Part shown: in pieces, positions 1-7,865 of the stretch | How positions within the stretch are numbered: position 1 is the stretch's first letter | Layout: each line of letters begins with the position of its first letter | DNA from: Flavobacteriales bacterium CG18_big_fil_WC_8_21_14_2_50_32_9 | GTDB taxonomy: Bacteria > Bacteroidota > Bacteroidia > Flavobacteriales_E > Vicingaceae | Direction of reading: 5' to 3' | DNA length: 16,474 nucleotides | NCBI GenBank assembly: GCA_002770955.1 | Contig: PCUH01000111.1 | Location: forward strand, 6,946-23,419 | Translations under genes and position numbers: made by a program | The notes under the pieces: model-generated | What the model saw: only the letters and a program-made list of their open reading frames with translations | What the model was told of the DNA's origin: nothing | Databases searched by the model: none

Positions 1-66
1 AAAAAAGGCGGTTTTTTACTGATATAAATTATGAAATATTAAAAATTAATGCATCAAGCAACATAA

Positions 67-846
67 ATGGAACTCATACAAGAAAAAAATAGTAGAGCTG
101 GAGTAATTGGAACTATCTTGTTTCACTTGCTGTTACTGTTGATTTTTATTCAATTTGGGATGACTTACCAAGACCCACCTGAAGAAAATGCAGGAGGAAT
201 GGTCATTAATTTTGGAACAACTGATCAAGGTATGGGAGATGTGCAACCCTCTTCTTCAGAAACTAGCACTACTTCTGAAAATGCTACAACAAGCGAAACC
301 ACTACACCAAGCTCGGCTCAAGAAAATGCACTAACGACTACGGAAGAATCAGTGGAGATAAATGCTTCGCAAAGCAATACTACATCACAACAAACAACTA
401 CACAGCAACAAACAGAGCAAACAGTAGATGAAAATTTAACCAATGCGTTAAATGCGTTAAATAATCCTAATAATAATTCAACAGGCGATGGAAACAGCAA
501 TACTGCTGGAGACCAAGGCGACCCAAATGGCGACCCCAATAGTAGTAATTATACAGGTGGGGGCACTGGTAATGGAGTGGATTTTACCTTAGCAGGAAGG
601 TCGATGGTAAAAGTGAAAAAACCCAATAATCCAACACAAGAAGATGGAAAAGTAGTAGTAGAAATTGTAGTGGATAAAAACGGAAAAGTAATTAGAGCAA
701 CACCAGGAGCTAGAGGTTCTAGTACTACCAATACTACACTTTATAAAATTGCTAAAGAAGCAGCCTTAGAAGCTCGTTTCAATGTAAAAGCAGATGCTGT
801 GGCAGAGCAAAAAGGAACTATGACCTTTGTTTTTATTCTTAATTAA
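67..846 (+). CDS. TonB-family energy transducer
   Basis: The 259-aa protein has the layout of a TonB-type transducer, which couples inner-membrane proton-motive force (through ExbB/ExbD) to outer-membrane receptors. A cytoplasmic N-terminus is followed by one membrane segment at about residues 12-31. A long periplasmic linker (about 60-165) is unusually rich in Ser, Thr, Asn and Gln. The C-terminal domain (about 175-259) carries the TonB/TolA-like pattern GKVVVEIVVDKNGKV and ends FVFIL. The linker lacks the usual Pro-Lys repeats. The ATG at 67 is directly preceded by an in-frame TAA and places the membrane segment near the N-terminus, as expected. The stop overlaps the folC start by one base (TAATG), which suggests translational coupling. 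ExbB/ExbD genes are probably just upstream, outside the window; that is inference. The family call is good, but the receptor partner cannot be read. Confidence 0.85.
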   Translation: MELIQEKNSRAGVIGTILFHLLLLLIFIQFGMTYQDPPEENAGGMVINFGTTDQGMGDVQPSSSETSTTSENATTSETTTPSSAQENALTTTEESVEINASQSNTTSQQTTTQQQTEQTVDENLTNALNALNNPNNNSTGDGNSNTAGDQGDPNGDPNSSNYTGGGTGNGVDFTLAGRSMVKVKKPNNPTQEDGKVVVEIVVDKNGKVIRATPGARGSSTTNTTLYKIAKEAALEARFNVKADAVAEQKGTMTFVFILN

Positions 847-2063
847 TGAATTACCCTGAAACACTCGATTACCTTTTTGGTCAGTTGCCCATGTACCAAC
901 GTATTGGAAATGCAGCTTACAAAGCCAATTTAGACAATACATATCGTTTGAGTGAAATTTTAAACCATCCTGAAAAGCAATTTAAATCGGTACATATCGC
1001 AGGAACGAATGGCAAAGGTTCTACCTCGCACATGTTGGCATCTGTTTTACAAGAAGCTGGTTATAAAGTGGGGCTTTATACTTCTCCTCATTTAAAAGAT
1101 TTTAGAGAGCGTATAAAAATTAATGGGGAAATGATTTCGGAAAATGAAGTGATTGACTTTGTTGAGGAATACAAAAATGAATTTGAAAAAATACAGCTTT
1201 CTTTTTTCGAATGGACAGTTGGACTAGCATTTCATTCTTTTGCTAACCAAAAAGTGGATATTGCCATTGTTGAAACTGGTTTGGGTGGCAGACTCGATTC
1301 TACCAATATAGTTACTCCAGAAGTGGTGGTAATCACGAATATTAGTATGGATCATACACAATTGTTGGGAGATACTTTGGAGAAAATTGCAGCTGAAAAA
1401 GCAGGAATAATTAAATCAACTATTCCTGTAGTTATTGGTGAAACACAACCTAAAATTAAACACGTTTTTATTGAAAAGGCAAAACAAATGAACGCTCCCA
1501 TACAATTTGCTGATGAACATCACACTCAAGAATATGAAAGTGATTTGAAAGGAGTGTATCAGCAACAAAATAAAAAAACAGTAGTGGCGACTATTCATGT
1601 GCTTCAAACATTAGGTTGGAATATCGCAGAAAATCACATCATAAAAGGTTTGCAAAATGTAGTAAGCAATACCGGATTAATGGGAAGGTGGCAAGTGTTA
1701 AACAAGCAACCATTCACCGTTTGTGATACGGGACATAATGAAGCAGGGATAAGATTAATTTTGGCTCAAATCAATCAACAATCGTTTGAAAAATTACACG
1801 TTGTGTTGGGTGTGGTAAACGATAAAGACATTACCAATATTTTAGCATTATTACCCAACAATGCGAGTTATTATTTTTGTCAAGCCAACATACCAAGAGC
1901 GTTAGAAGTAAGTGTTTTAGCAGAAAAAGCAACAGCAGTTGGTTTATCGGGCACAACTTTTCCATCTGTTGATGCGGCTTACAAAGCAGCTCAAAAAAAT
2001 GCTACTGCCCAAGATATGATTTTTATTGGAGGAAGTACCTTTGTTGTTGCTGAGGTGGTTTAG
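846..2063 (+). CDS. folC: Folylpolyglutamate synthase / dihydrofolate synthase
   Basis: This 405-aa cytosolic Mur-ligase-family enzyme adds glutamate to dihydropteroate and then to reduced folates, using ATP. Visible motifs, in order: the P-loop GTNGKGST at residues 53-60, YTSPHL at 79-83, the Mur-ligase central motif ETGLGGRLDSTN at 143-154, SMDHTQLLGDTLEKIAAEKAG at about 167-187, GRWQ at 280-283, and the C-terminal domain motif DTGHNEAG at 294-301. The protein is slightly shorter than the usual 420-430 aa, but no core motif is missing. Its ATG overlaps the stop of the TonB-like gene, so the two are probably co-transcribed and coupled. It converges on paaZ with a 59-bp gap. The window also holds folA, which supplies tetrahydrofolate in the same pathway, but not in the same operon. 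Confidence 0.96.
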   Translation: MNYPETLDYLFGQLPMYQRIGNAAYKANLDNTYRLSEILNHPEKQFKSVHIAGTNGKGSTSHMLASVLQEAGYKVGLYTSPHLKDFRERIKINGEMISENEVIDFVEEYKNEFEKIQLSFFEWTVGLAFHSFANQKVDIAIVETGLGGRLDSTNIVTPEVVVITNISMDHTQLLGDTLEKIAAEKAGIIKSTIPVVIGETQPKIKHVFIEKAKQMNAPIQFADEHHTQEYESDLKGVYQQQNKKTVVATIHVLQTLGWNIAENHIIKGLQNVVSNTGLMGRWQVLNKQPFTVCDTGHNEAGIRLILAQINQQSFEKLHVVLGVVNDKDITNILALLPNNASYYFCQANIPRALEVSVLAEKATAVGLSGTTFPSVDAAYKAAQKNATAQDMIFIGGSTFVVAEVV

Positions 2064-2122
2064 TTTTTAACAAACTTTCTCGTGTTTTTTTTTGTATTTA
2101 CTATCGTTTATTGCTGTTAGAT

Positions 2123-4168
2123 TTAGTCCTGATTTTTAAATTTAACCATGGTTAAAATAGTTGCCAACGCTACTGTTTCACCTGTTTCATCATACACATC
2201 AACCAAAAACTTAACAATTCCTTTTTTGATGTCGGTTTCGTCTTTTTTCTCTTGTGCAATTTTTTGTTTGGCTGTAAACCGAACACCGATGGTCATTCCT
2301 GGATAAACAGGTTTCACAAACCTACATTCATCTAATCCATAATTTAACAATACAGGTCCTTTTTTGCCATCAACAAACAATCCTGCCGCTTTTGAAAGCA
2401 CCCAATAACCATGAGCTACATTGCGTTCAAAGATGGTTCCTTCTAAAGAGGTAGCATCAACATGAGCATAAAAATGGTCGCCACTTACATTGGCAAAATT
2501 TACAATATCGGCATCTGTAACCGTATGTTTTCTAGTAATTACAGTCTCACCAATTAAAATTTCTTCAAAATGTTTTTGAAAAACATGCTTGTCAAATTCG
2601 GTTTGTTCAGCACCATATTGATATTGGTTAGTAACTTTGGTAATCATGGTTGGAGAGCCTTGAATGGCTGTTCGTTGCATATAATGTAAAACACCACGTT
2701 TTCCGCCCATTTCTTCTCCACCACCAGCTCTTCCTGGTCCTCCGTGTGTTAGTAATGGCAACGGAGAACCATGTCCAGTGCTTTCTTTAGCACAAGCAGC
2801 ATTTAAAATTAAAATTCGTCCATGCATACAAGCAGCTCCTAGCACAAATTGTTTGGCTATTTTATCATCATTGGTAACAATGGAACAAACCAAAGAGCCT
2901 TTGCCCATGTTGGCTAATTCTATGGCTTCTTCTATAGATTTATAAGGAATTATGGTAGAAACTGGTCCAAATGCTTCAATGTTGTGGCAATCAGTATTTT
3001 TAAAAGGGTTTTCGTTCAAAAATAAAATGGGCGACATAAAAGCTCCTTTGTTTTTATCAGCTCCAACAACTTCATAAGTATCTAAATTTCCGAATACTAT
3101 TTTTTGTGTTTTGGATAGTTGTTCTACTTTTTCTCTTACTTCTTTTACTTGTTCCAATCCTGCTAAAGAACCCATTCTAACGCCTTCAACAGCTGGATCG
3201 CCAATGGTGGTTTGTGCTAAACGCTTTCCTAACGCAATTTGAACATCTTCCACTAAGTTGTAAGGAACAATAATTCTACGAACTGCGGTACATTTTTGTC
3301 CTGCTTTTACGGTCATTTCCCGCTGCACTTCTTTTATAAATAAATCAAATTCTTCTGTTCCTGGCACAGCATCTTCTCCCAAAATACTAGCATTTAACGA
3401 GTCGGCTTCCATATTGAAAGGAACAGCTTCTTCCAACAATCTTGGGTGAGCTTTTAGCATTTTTCCCGTTGATGCTGAACCAGTGAAAGTAATTACATCT
3501 TGACTGGTTACGTGTTCTAAAATTCCATTAGCAGAACCGCAAATCAATTGCAATGCTCCTTCAGGCAATATGTTGGATGCAATAATGTCTTTAACCATTG
3601 CTTCGGTTAAAAATGAAGTTATTGTTGCGGGTTTAACAATAGCTGGAACGCCCGCCATAAAGTTTACAGCAATTTTTTCTAACATTCCCCAAATAGGAAA
3701 GTTGAACGCATTGATATGAATGGCAACCCCTTGCTTAGGAACCATTATGTGATGCCCAATAAAAGTTCCGCTTTTTGAAAGTGGAGCAGTTTCTCCATCA
3801 ATATAAAAAGGTTCGTCAGGAAATTGTCTTCGTAAACTTGCATTGGCAAACAAATTACCTATGCCGCCTTCAATATCTATCCAACTGTCTATTTTTGTTG
3901 CTCCTGTTTTTGCACTTACGGCATAATATTTCGCTTTCAATTCAATTAAGTGCAATGCTAATGCCTTTAACATCAATCCTCTTTCTTGAAAAGTCATTTT
4001 TCTTAGAGCTGGTCCGCCCACTTTTCTGGCGTAGTCCATCATGGCAGCAAAATCTAACCCCTCACTAGAAGCAGTTGCAATTTGTTCGCCTGTTATAGCG
4101 TTGAATAATGGTTTTTCTTTGCTTTTCCCTGCTGTCCATTTTCCTTGAGCGTAGTTTTGAAGTTTCAT
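2123..4168 (-). CDS. paaZ: Bifunctional oxepin-CoA hydrolase / semialdehyde dehydrogenase PaaZ
   Basis: This 681-aa cytosolic enzyme opens the oxepin-CoA ring and oxidises the resulting aldehyde in the aerobic phenylacetyl-CoA pathway. Residues 1 to about 510 form an NADP-type aldehyde dehydrogenase: NAFNFPIW at 153-160, FTGSASTGK at 228-236, the general base Glu254 in FNMEADSLN, and the nucleophile Cys293 in GQKCTAVRR. Residues about 530-681 form a MaoC-like hydratase with VSGDHFYAHVD at 561-571, whose Asp564 and His569 match the hydratase catalytic pair. Length and domain order match full PaaZ, and both active sites look intact. It is the only paa gene in view and converges with folC. The cargo-gene terminator upstream (4257-4287) suggests it has its own promoter, but I see no convincing -7 element. 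Paralogues acting on other ring-opened CoA thioesters exist, so the exact substrate is inferred. Confidence 0.93.
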   Translation of the reverse strand: MKLQNYAQGKWTAGKSKEKPLFNAITGEQIATASSEGLDFAAMMDYARKVGGPALRKMTFQERGLMLKALALHLIELKAKYYAVSAKTGATKIDSWIDIEGGIGNLFANASLRRQFPDEPFYIDGETAPLSKSGTFIGHHIMVPKQGVAIHINAFNFPIWGMLEKIAVNFMAGVPAIVKPATITSFLTEAMVKDIIASNILPEGALQLICGSANGILEHVTSQDVITFTGSASTGKMLKAHPRLLEEAVPFNMEADSLNASILGEDAVPGTEEFDLFIKEVQREMTVKAGQKCTAVRRIIVPYNLVEDVQIALGKRLAQTTIGDPAVEGVRMGSLAGLEQVKEVREKVEQLSKTQKIVFGNLDTYEVVGADKNKGAFMSPILFLNENPFKNTDCHNIEAFGPVSTIIPYKSIEEAIELANMGKGSLVCSIVTNDDKIAKQFVLGAACMHGRILILNAACAKESTGHGSPLPLLTHGGPGRAGGGEEMGGKRGVLHYMQRTAIQGSPTMITKVTNQYQYGAEQTEFDKHVFQKHFEEILIGETVITRKHTVTDADIVNFANVSGDHFYAHVDATSLEGTIFERNVAHGYWVLSKAAGLFVDGKKGPVLLNYGLDECRFVKPVYPGMTIGVRFTAKQKIAQEKKDETDIKKGIVKFLVDVYDETGETVALATILTMVKFKNQD

Positions 4169-4256
4169 AGTTGATTTTTTACTGTTAGTTTTAATTGGTC
4201 AGTAAAATTAAGAATTTGTAAACTAAAGTAAAACTGTAAAAGTTTAAATAAATAAA

Positions 4257-4287
4257 AAGAGGCTGTTGTTAATATCAACGGCCTCTT
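4257..4287 (-). terminator. Rho-independent terminator after the T9SS cargo gene
   Basis: A 12-bp stem (arms 4257-4268 and 4276-4287, with one G-U pair) encloses a 7-nt loop. On the minus strand the hairpin is followed by a U-rich tract from plus positions 4248-4258. It lies 26 bp past the stop of the cargo gene at 4313 and before the paaZ start, so it separates the two transcripts. Confidence 0.8.
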
Positions 4288-4312
4288 AATCTTTTAAATA
4301 GCAACAATAGGT

Positions 4313-5464
4313 TTATTTGCTAACAGTTAGTTTTTTATGTAAAACTTGATTGTTAGATAGGATAGAAATAGTATAAATTCCGTTTGGTAAGTCGTTTAAG
4401 TCTAAACTCAATTTTTTGTCATTAGTATTGATTTTTTTGTTTAACACAGATTTTCCTGAAATATCTTGTATGGTTAATTCATTAAAATCGGTACTTAAAT
4501 TAGTGAAATCTAATTGAATGTTGTTTTTAGCTGGGTTAGGATAAATTAAAAAATCTTTTGTATTACTTAATTCATTTATTCCAACAACAGAAGCTATCTC
4601 ATAAACAACAATAACATTACTTGGAGTTCCTTGTAATAAACACATTACAGAACTTTTTCCACTTACAAAATTTGTGGTAAAAAAGGCTCCTCCAGCAAGT
4701 CCACTCGTTAAAGAATAAGTAGTACTAACATCGGGGAAAACATCATGGTTGTATGTTGTGGAAGGTGTTCCAGCAGGAAGTGTTAACGCTGTTAATTGTG
4801 AATTGTTAGTTCCTCCTTGATTAAAAACCCATAAATAAGGACTGCCAGGAGTACTGTTGTCTATTGCAGCACCATACATACCTGTTAATCCATGAGTAGT
4901 AGCTGGAATTGTGGATAATATAGCTCCTGACATGCTGATAGCAACAATATCAGTGCTGAAATTTCCTATCCAAAAGCCACCGTTTCCACCATTTAAAGTA
5001 GCATCATAAGTACAAAATCTTGCAGTTACACTTGATGAGGAAGTGATGTGAGGTGGTGCTAATTGAAGTAAAGAAGGATTAATTCTATAAATGGTAGTAG
5101 AAGCATTACCAGCATAAAGATAAGTTCCATCAGTGGTAAGACTTCTAGTGCCTGTCAGTCCAGATATTGTAAACTCTGAAATAAGCACTCCAGTAGATGA
5201 GAATCTATAAAGTGTGTCGCTTGCCCATCGAGAAACCCAAAATTCATTGTTAAAAAAGGTTATTGCAGCCATACCTACATCTCCTAATGCTGCTGATGTG
5301 GCATTAAATGAAAATTGAACATCCCACAACGCTTTGTCATTTGCATTGCTTTTTGTTTGGATAGTGTTGTTCATTTCTTGTTGAGGTATTACTGCCTCAG
5401 CATCTTGAGAAAAAGTGTAAGATATACACATACTCAATGTTAAAGTGATAAAGATTTTTTTCAT
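4313..5464 (-). CDS. Secreted protein with type IX secretion C-terminal sorting domain
   Basis: This 383-aa protein has a signal peptide (residues 1-19, MKKIFITLTLSM... ending before Gln20). A central region of about 250 residues is rich in Gly, Ser and Thr with strand-like repeats (for example GGFWIGNFS and YLWVFNQGG), resembling an incomplete beta-propeller. The C-terminus (about 300-383) is a type A T9SS sorting domain: FLIYPNPAKNNIQLDF at 305-320, then the ISGK and GIYTISI motifs and a basic tail. Such domains direct proteins across the outer membrane through the Por/Gld machinery and are usually cleaved, with anchoring to A-LPS. No catalytic motif is seen, so the role at the surface is unknown. 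It follows the 501-aa gene by 62 bp, with its own likely -7 element and a terminator behind it. Confidence 0.88.
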   Translation of the reverse strand: MKKIFITLTLSMCISYTFSQDAEAVIPQQEMNNTIQTKSNANDKALWDVQFSFNATSAALGDVGMAAITFFNNEFWVSRWASDTLYRFSSTGVLISEFTISGLTGTRSLTTDGTYLYAGNASTTIYRINPSLLQLAPPHITSSSSVTARFCTYDATLNGGNGGFWIGNFSTDIVAISMSGAILSTIPATTHGLTGMYGAAIDNSTPGSPYLWVFNQGGTNNSQLTALTLPAGTPSTTYNHDVFPDVSTTYSLTSGLAGGAFFTTNFVSGKSSVMCLLQGTPSNVIVVYEIASVVGINELSNTKDFLIYPNPAKNNIQLDFTNLSTDFNELTIQDISGKSVLNKKINTNDKKLSLDLNDLPNGIYTISILSNNQVLHKKLTVSK

Positions 5465-5493
5465 AGTTTATGTTTTTTTAATTGGTTATGAGA

Positions 5494-5501
5494 CAAATGT
5501 A
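5494..5501 (-). promoter_or_regulatory. Putative Bacteroidota -7 element for the T9SS cargo gene
   Basis: The minus strand reads TACATTTG, a full match to the Bacteroidota sigma consensus TAnnTTTG, about 30 bp upstream of the ATG at 5464. No TTG is seen at the expected -33 distance. The call rests on one short motif plus position. Confidence 0.5.
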
Positions 5502-5526
5502 GAAATAAAATATTTTTTTTAAATAA

Positions 5527-7032
5527 TTATTTATAAGTAATTTTATTTATAAAGTAAACTTCTCGTTTTTTATTGCCTATTGCTTCTTCTTTATTTTTAA
5601 TAAGTTGTCTGCCGTGAGCTAAAAAGTATTTGCCATACCAATATTCTAGGTTTGAATTAGAATATTTAACTTTATCTTTCTCAGAACCAGTTTCTATAAA
5701 AGAATAAACTTCTTCTTTCGAAACTTCTCCATTTGAAAAAAAAGTCATTGCTTTTATTTCAGATCTTGATGAAAATAAAAGATTAAGTTTTCTATCATCT
5801 TCGATGGAACTTGTTATAAATTTTTTTCTAAAATAAGGCTTGTAGGAAGGCCACATCTCAAATGTATTGTCCCATAATTTTTCTCCTTGTTGGTTAAAAC
5901 CAACTATGGTAGCATGTGTATATTGGTATCCATCAAAAACTGTCCTTGTTCGTGTTACTGGTTTTCCATTAACATAAGACGTATATGTTTCTGTTCTATA
6001 GGTGGGATAATATGCTTCTCCAACGTATAGATAAGTACCATTAATAAGCATAATATCATGCGAAACCATTAAATAATTAATTTCTAATTCTTTTCCTTGA
6101 GCTTTTTTTTTTTGTTTTTTGGCATTTATCTTTGCTTGTTTTTTCTCAGGCAAATAAGATAGGAATTTATCAAACTCTAAAAAATTATAGAATTTAATGA
6201 ATTTAACTTCATCATTTACAGTTTTACAAAGATATACGCCTTGAGATGAGGTGCTACTTCTTTTTGAGTAGGTTCCTGTATAAAGATAAACTCCTTTCTC
6301 TATAAAAGATGCAGAAATGGACGATAATTTCATATCTTGGTTTTCTGTTAGATTTGTAGTGCTTTTCTTTTCTCCTTCATTATTAAATCGAAGAATAAAT
6401 ATATCATGACTACCTTTCATATATGCATTAATATAAACCAACACTTCTTTGGAATTATCCATTACTTGAACATCTTCTATAATTAAATCTTTTGGATTGT
6501 ATCCTGATAGTGTAATAGGAATTAAGTTTTGTTTGCCTGTTTTTATATTGAGACTGAACAGCATCGGTGCTCTTTTGATGTTTGCATCGAAATATACATA
6601 GTCATCAATAACTCGGATTTCATTTACATTAACTTTTGGAGGAAAGCTGCCTATTACTTTCTCTATTTTTAGAGTTTTGGCATTTATTTTAAATAGAGAA
6701 TAGGTTGCTTTTTTATCAGAAAAAAATAAATATAAATCTGTTGTATTGGAGTAGGTTTCATCTAAAAACTGTTTTGAAGGAATTTCAATAAACTTAGTGT
6801 CCAATAGTTCCAAATCTGTAGAATATTGTTCAATTTTCCATTGCCTTGTTTTTCCTTTTTTGTCCGTACTTTTCGAATAGAATAATATACCATTATCATC
6901 AAATTTTGCCAAGTCATGAGAAGCAAATCCTTCTTTTAATTCAAATTCAATTCGTTTTATTGTCTCTACTTGACTGAAAACAGAAAATAATGGAAGTAGA
7001 GTTAAAGAAATAAGTAGTGTGAGTTTTTCCAT
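5527..7032 (-). CDS. Secreted protein of unknown function, propeller-like
   Basis: I do not recognise a characterised family. The 501-aa protein starts with a signal peptide (about residues 1-20, ending FSVFSQ). The rest alternates short hydrophobic strands and turns, with repeated phrases such as VIDDYVYFDA, EKGVYLYTGTY, INGTYLYVGEAYY and THATIVGFNQQGEKLWD. These suggest WD-like or propeller blades that read out stored values. An unusual Lys/Ala/Gln-rich insert lies at about 296-314 and may form a charged loop or helix. There is no T9SS sorting domain and no lipobox, so a periplasmic or outer-membrane-associated location is likely. The start lies 28 bp after the stop of the barrel gene, and no promoter is seen in that gap, so it is probably co-transcribed with the M48 protease and barrel genes. 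No enzymatic motif was found. Confidence 0.75.
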   Translation of the reverse strand: MEKLTLLISLTLLPLFSVFSQVETIKRIEFELKEGFASHDLAKFDDNGILFYSKSTDKKGKTRQWKIEQYSTDLELLDTKFIEIPSKQFLDETYSNTTDLYLFFSDKKATYSLFKINAKTLKIEKVIGSFPPKVNVNEIRVIDDYVYFDANIKRAPMLFSLNIKTGKQNLIPITLSGYNPKDLIIEDVQVMDNSKEVLVYINAYMKGSHDIFILRFNNEGEKKSTTNLTENQDMKLSSISASFIEKGVYLYTGTYSKRSSTSSQGVYLCKTVNDEVKFIKFYNFLEFDKFLSYLPEKKQAKINAKKQKKKAQGKELEINYLMVSHDIMLINGTYLYVGEAYYPTYRTETYTSYVNGKPVTRTRTVFDGYQYTHATIVGFNQQGEKLWDNTFEMWPSYKPYFRKKFITSSIEDDRKLNLLFSSRSEIKAMTFFSNGEVSKEEVYSFIETGSEKDKVKYSNSNLEYWYGKYFLAHGRQLIKNKEEAIGNKKREVYFINKITYK

Positions 7033-7060
7033 GATATTTGATTTAGTATTGTTTAAATTT

Positions 7061-7846
7061 TTAAAATGCTAAAAAACCTATACCTATTTTAAGCATTAAA
7101 AATTGGCTGGAAAACACTCTTTGTTTGGCTTTGTCGTTTAAAAAATATTCTTCAGTTTGGTTACTTGGTGAACTATCATCAAGGTCTTGACTAATAATAG
7201 AACCAAAATACTTAAAATGAGCAGAAAAAATGACATTAAAATCAATTCCAAAACTTAGTACAATTATATCAGAAATAATTCTACTAGAAGAGTAACTATA
7301 CATAAACCCAAAATCTTTACTCGTTCCACCTTTTTTGATTTCGTAGGGAGATGTAATTTGATTTGAATAAGGATTACTATTATCAGGTTTTGTTTTTGTA
7401 GCACCAACATCTTCAAAGTCAGTTGAAGAAAATAATACTTTAAGACCTAAACTATGTCTTTTTCCCATAGGGGCAATGCCATTGCTGTAAAAAGATCTAT
7501 AAAGTTGAAAACCTTTTACGTTTAAAATACCATGTCTTGCAAATCTTATATTTATGTCTTGAGCATCATTTCTATAACCGTAATCATAATCAATTCCAGT
7601 AGAATAGGTTTCAAATCCGATGCCAACAGCTGATTTTCTTGAAGTTACATAATCTAATCTTAATTGATGAAAAAGGTTGAACGTAAAAAATCCTTTTGCT
7701 CCATTTTTATTAGGATTAAAAAAAGAAGGAGCAAACCCTAAGGAATAGGTAGGCACTAATTTTTTACCCAAATAACCAGGCGTTTTTTGAGAAAAACAAA
7801 AATTATAGGTAAACAATGTAATAATTAGGAGTAGAATCTTTTTCAT
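7061..7846 (-). CDS. Putative outer-membrane beta-barrel protein, unknown function
   Basis: This 261-aa protein has a clear signal peptide (MKKILLLIITLFTYNFCFSQ, residues 1-20). After it comes a series of alternating hydrophobic strands with many aromatic residues and Gly (for example SAVGIGFETYS, HSLGLKVLFSS, KDFGFMYSYSSS and IVLSFGIDFNVIF). It ends LMLKIGIGFLAF, a terminal strand finishing in Phe, as outer-membrane barrels usually do. Length would suit roughly 8-10 strands. No named family is recognised. It sits 19 bp after the M48 protease stop and 28 bp before the 501-aa secreted gene on the same strand, so the three very likely form one operon. It could be a substrate, partner or assembly client of the protease; that is inference. 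Confidence 0.7.
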   Translation of the reverse strand: MKKILLLIITLFTYNFCFSQKTPGYLGKKLVPTYSLGFAPSFFNPNKNGAKGFFTFNLFHQLRLDYVTSRKSAVGIGFETYSTGIDYDYGYRNDAQDINIRFARHGILNVKGFQLYRSFYSNGIAPMGKRHSLGLKVLFSSTDFEDVGATKTKPDNSNPYSNQITSPYEIKKGGTSKDFGFMYSYSSSRIISDIIVLSFGIDFNVIFSAHFKYFGSIISQDLDDSSPSNQTEEYFLNDKAKQRVFSSQFLMLKIGIGFLAF

Positions 7847-7865
7847 CCGTAAATCTTTGTAATTT

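Noticed and set aside
1..66. Possible end of an upstream ExbD-like gene or terminator half (GGCGG followed by six T at 7-17)
   Set aside because: Frames here end within a few codons and none gives a recognisable C-terminus. The matching left arm of a hairpin would lie outside the window, so neither reading can be supported.
2064..2122. Terminator between convergent folC and paaZ (run of nine T near 2086)
   Set aside because: No stem of useful length precedes the T run on either strand.
3775..4068. 97-codon open frame on the plus strand
   Set aside because: It lies entirely inside paaZ on the opposite strand, and its translation is low in quality with no family resemblance.
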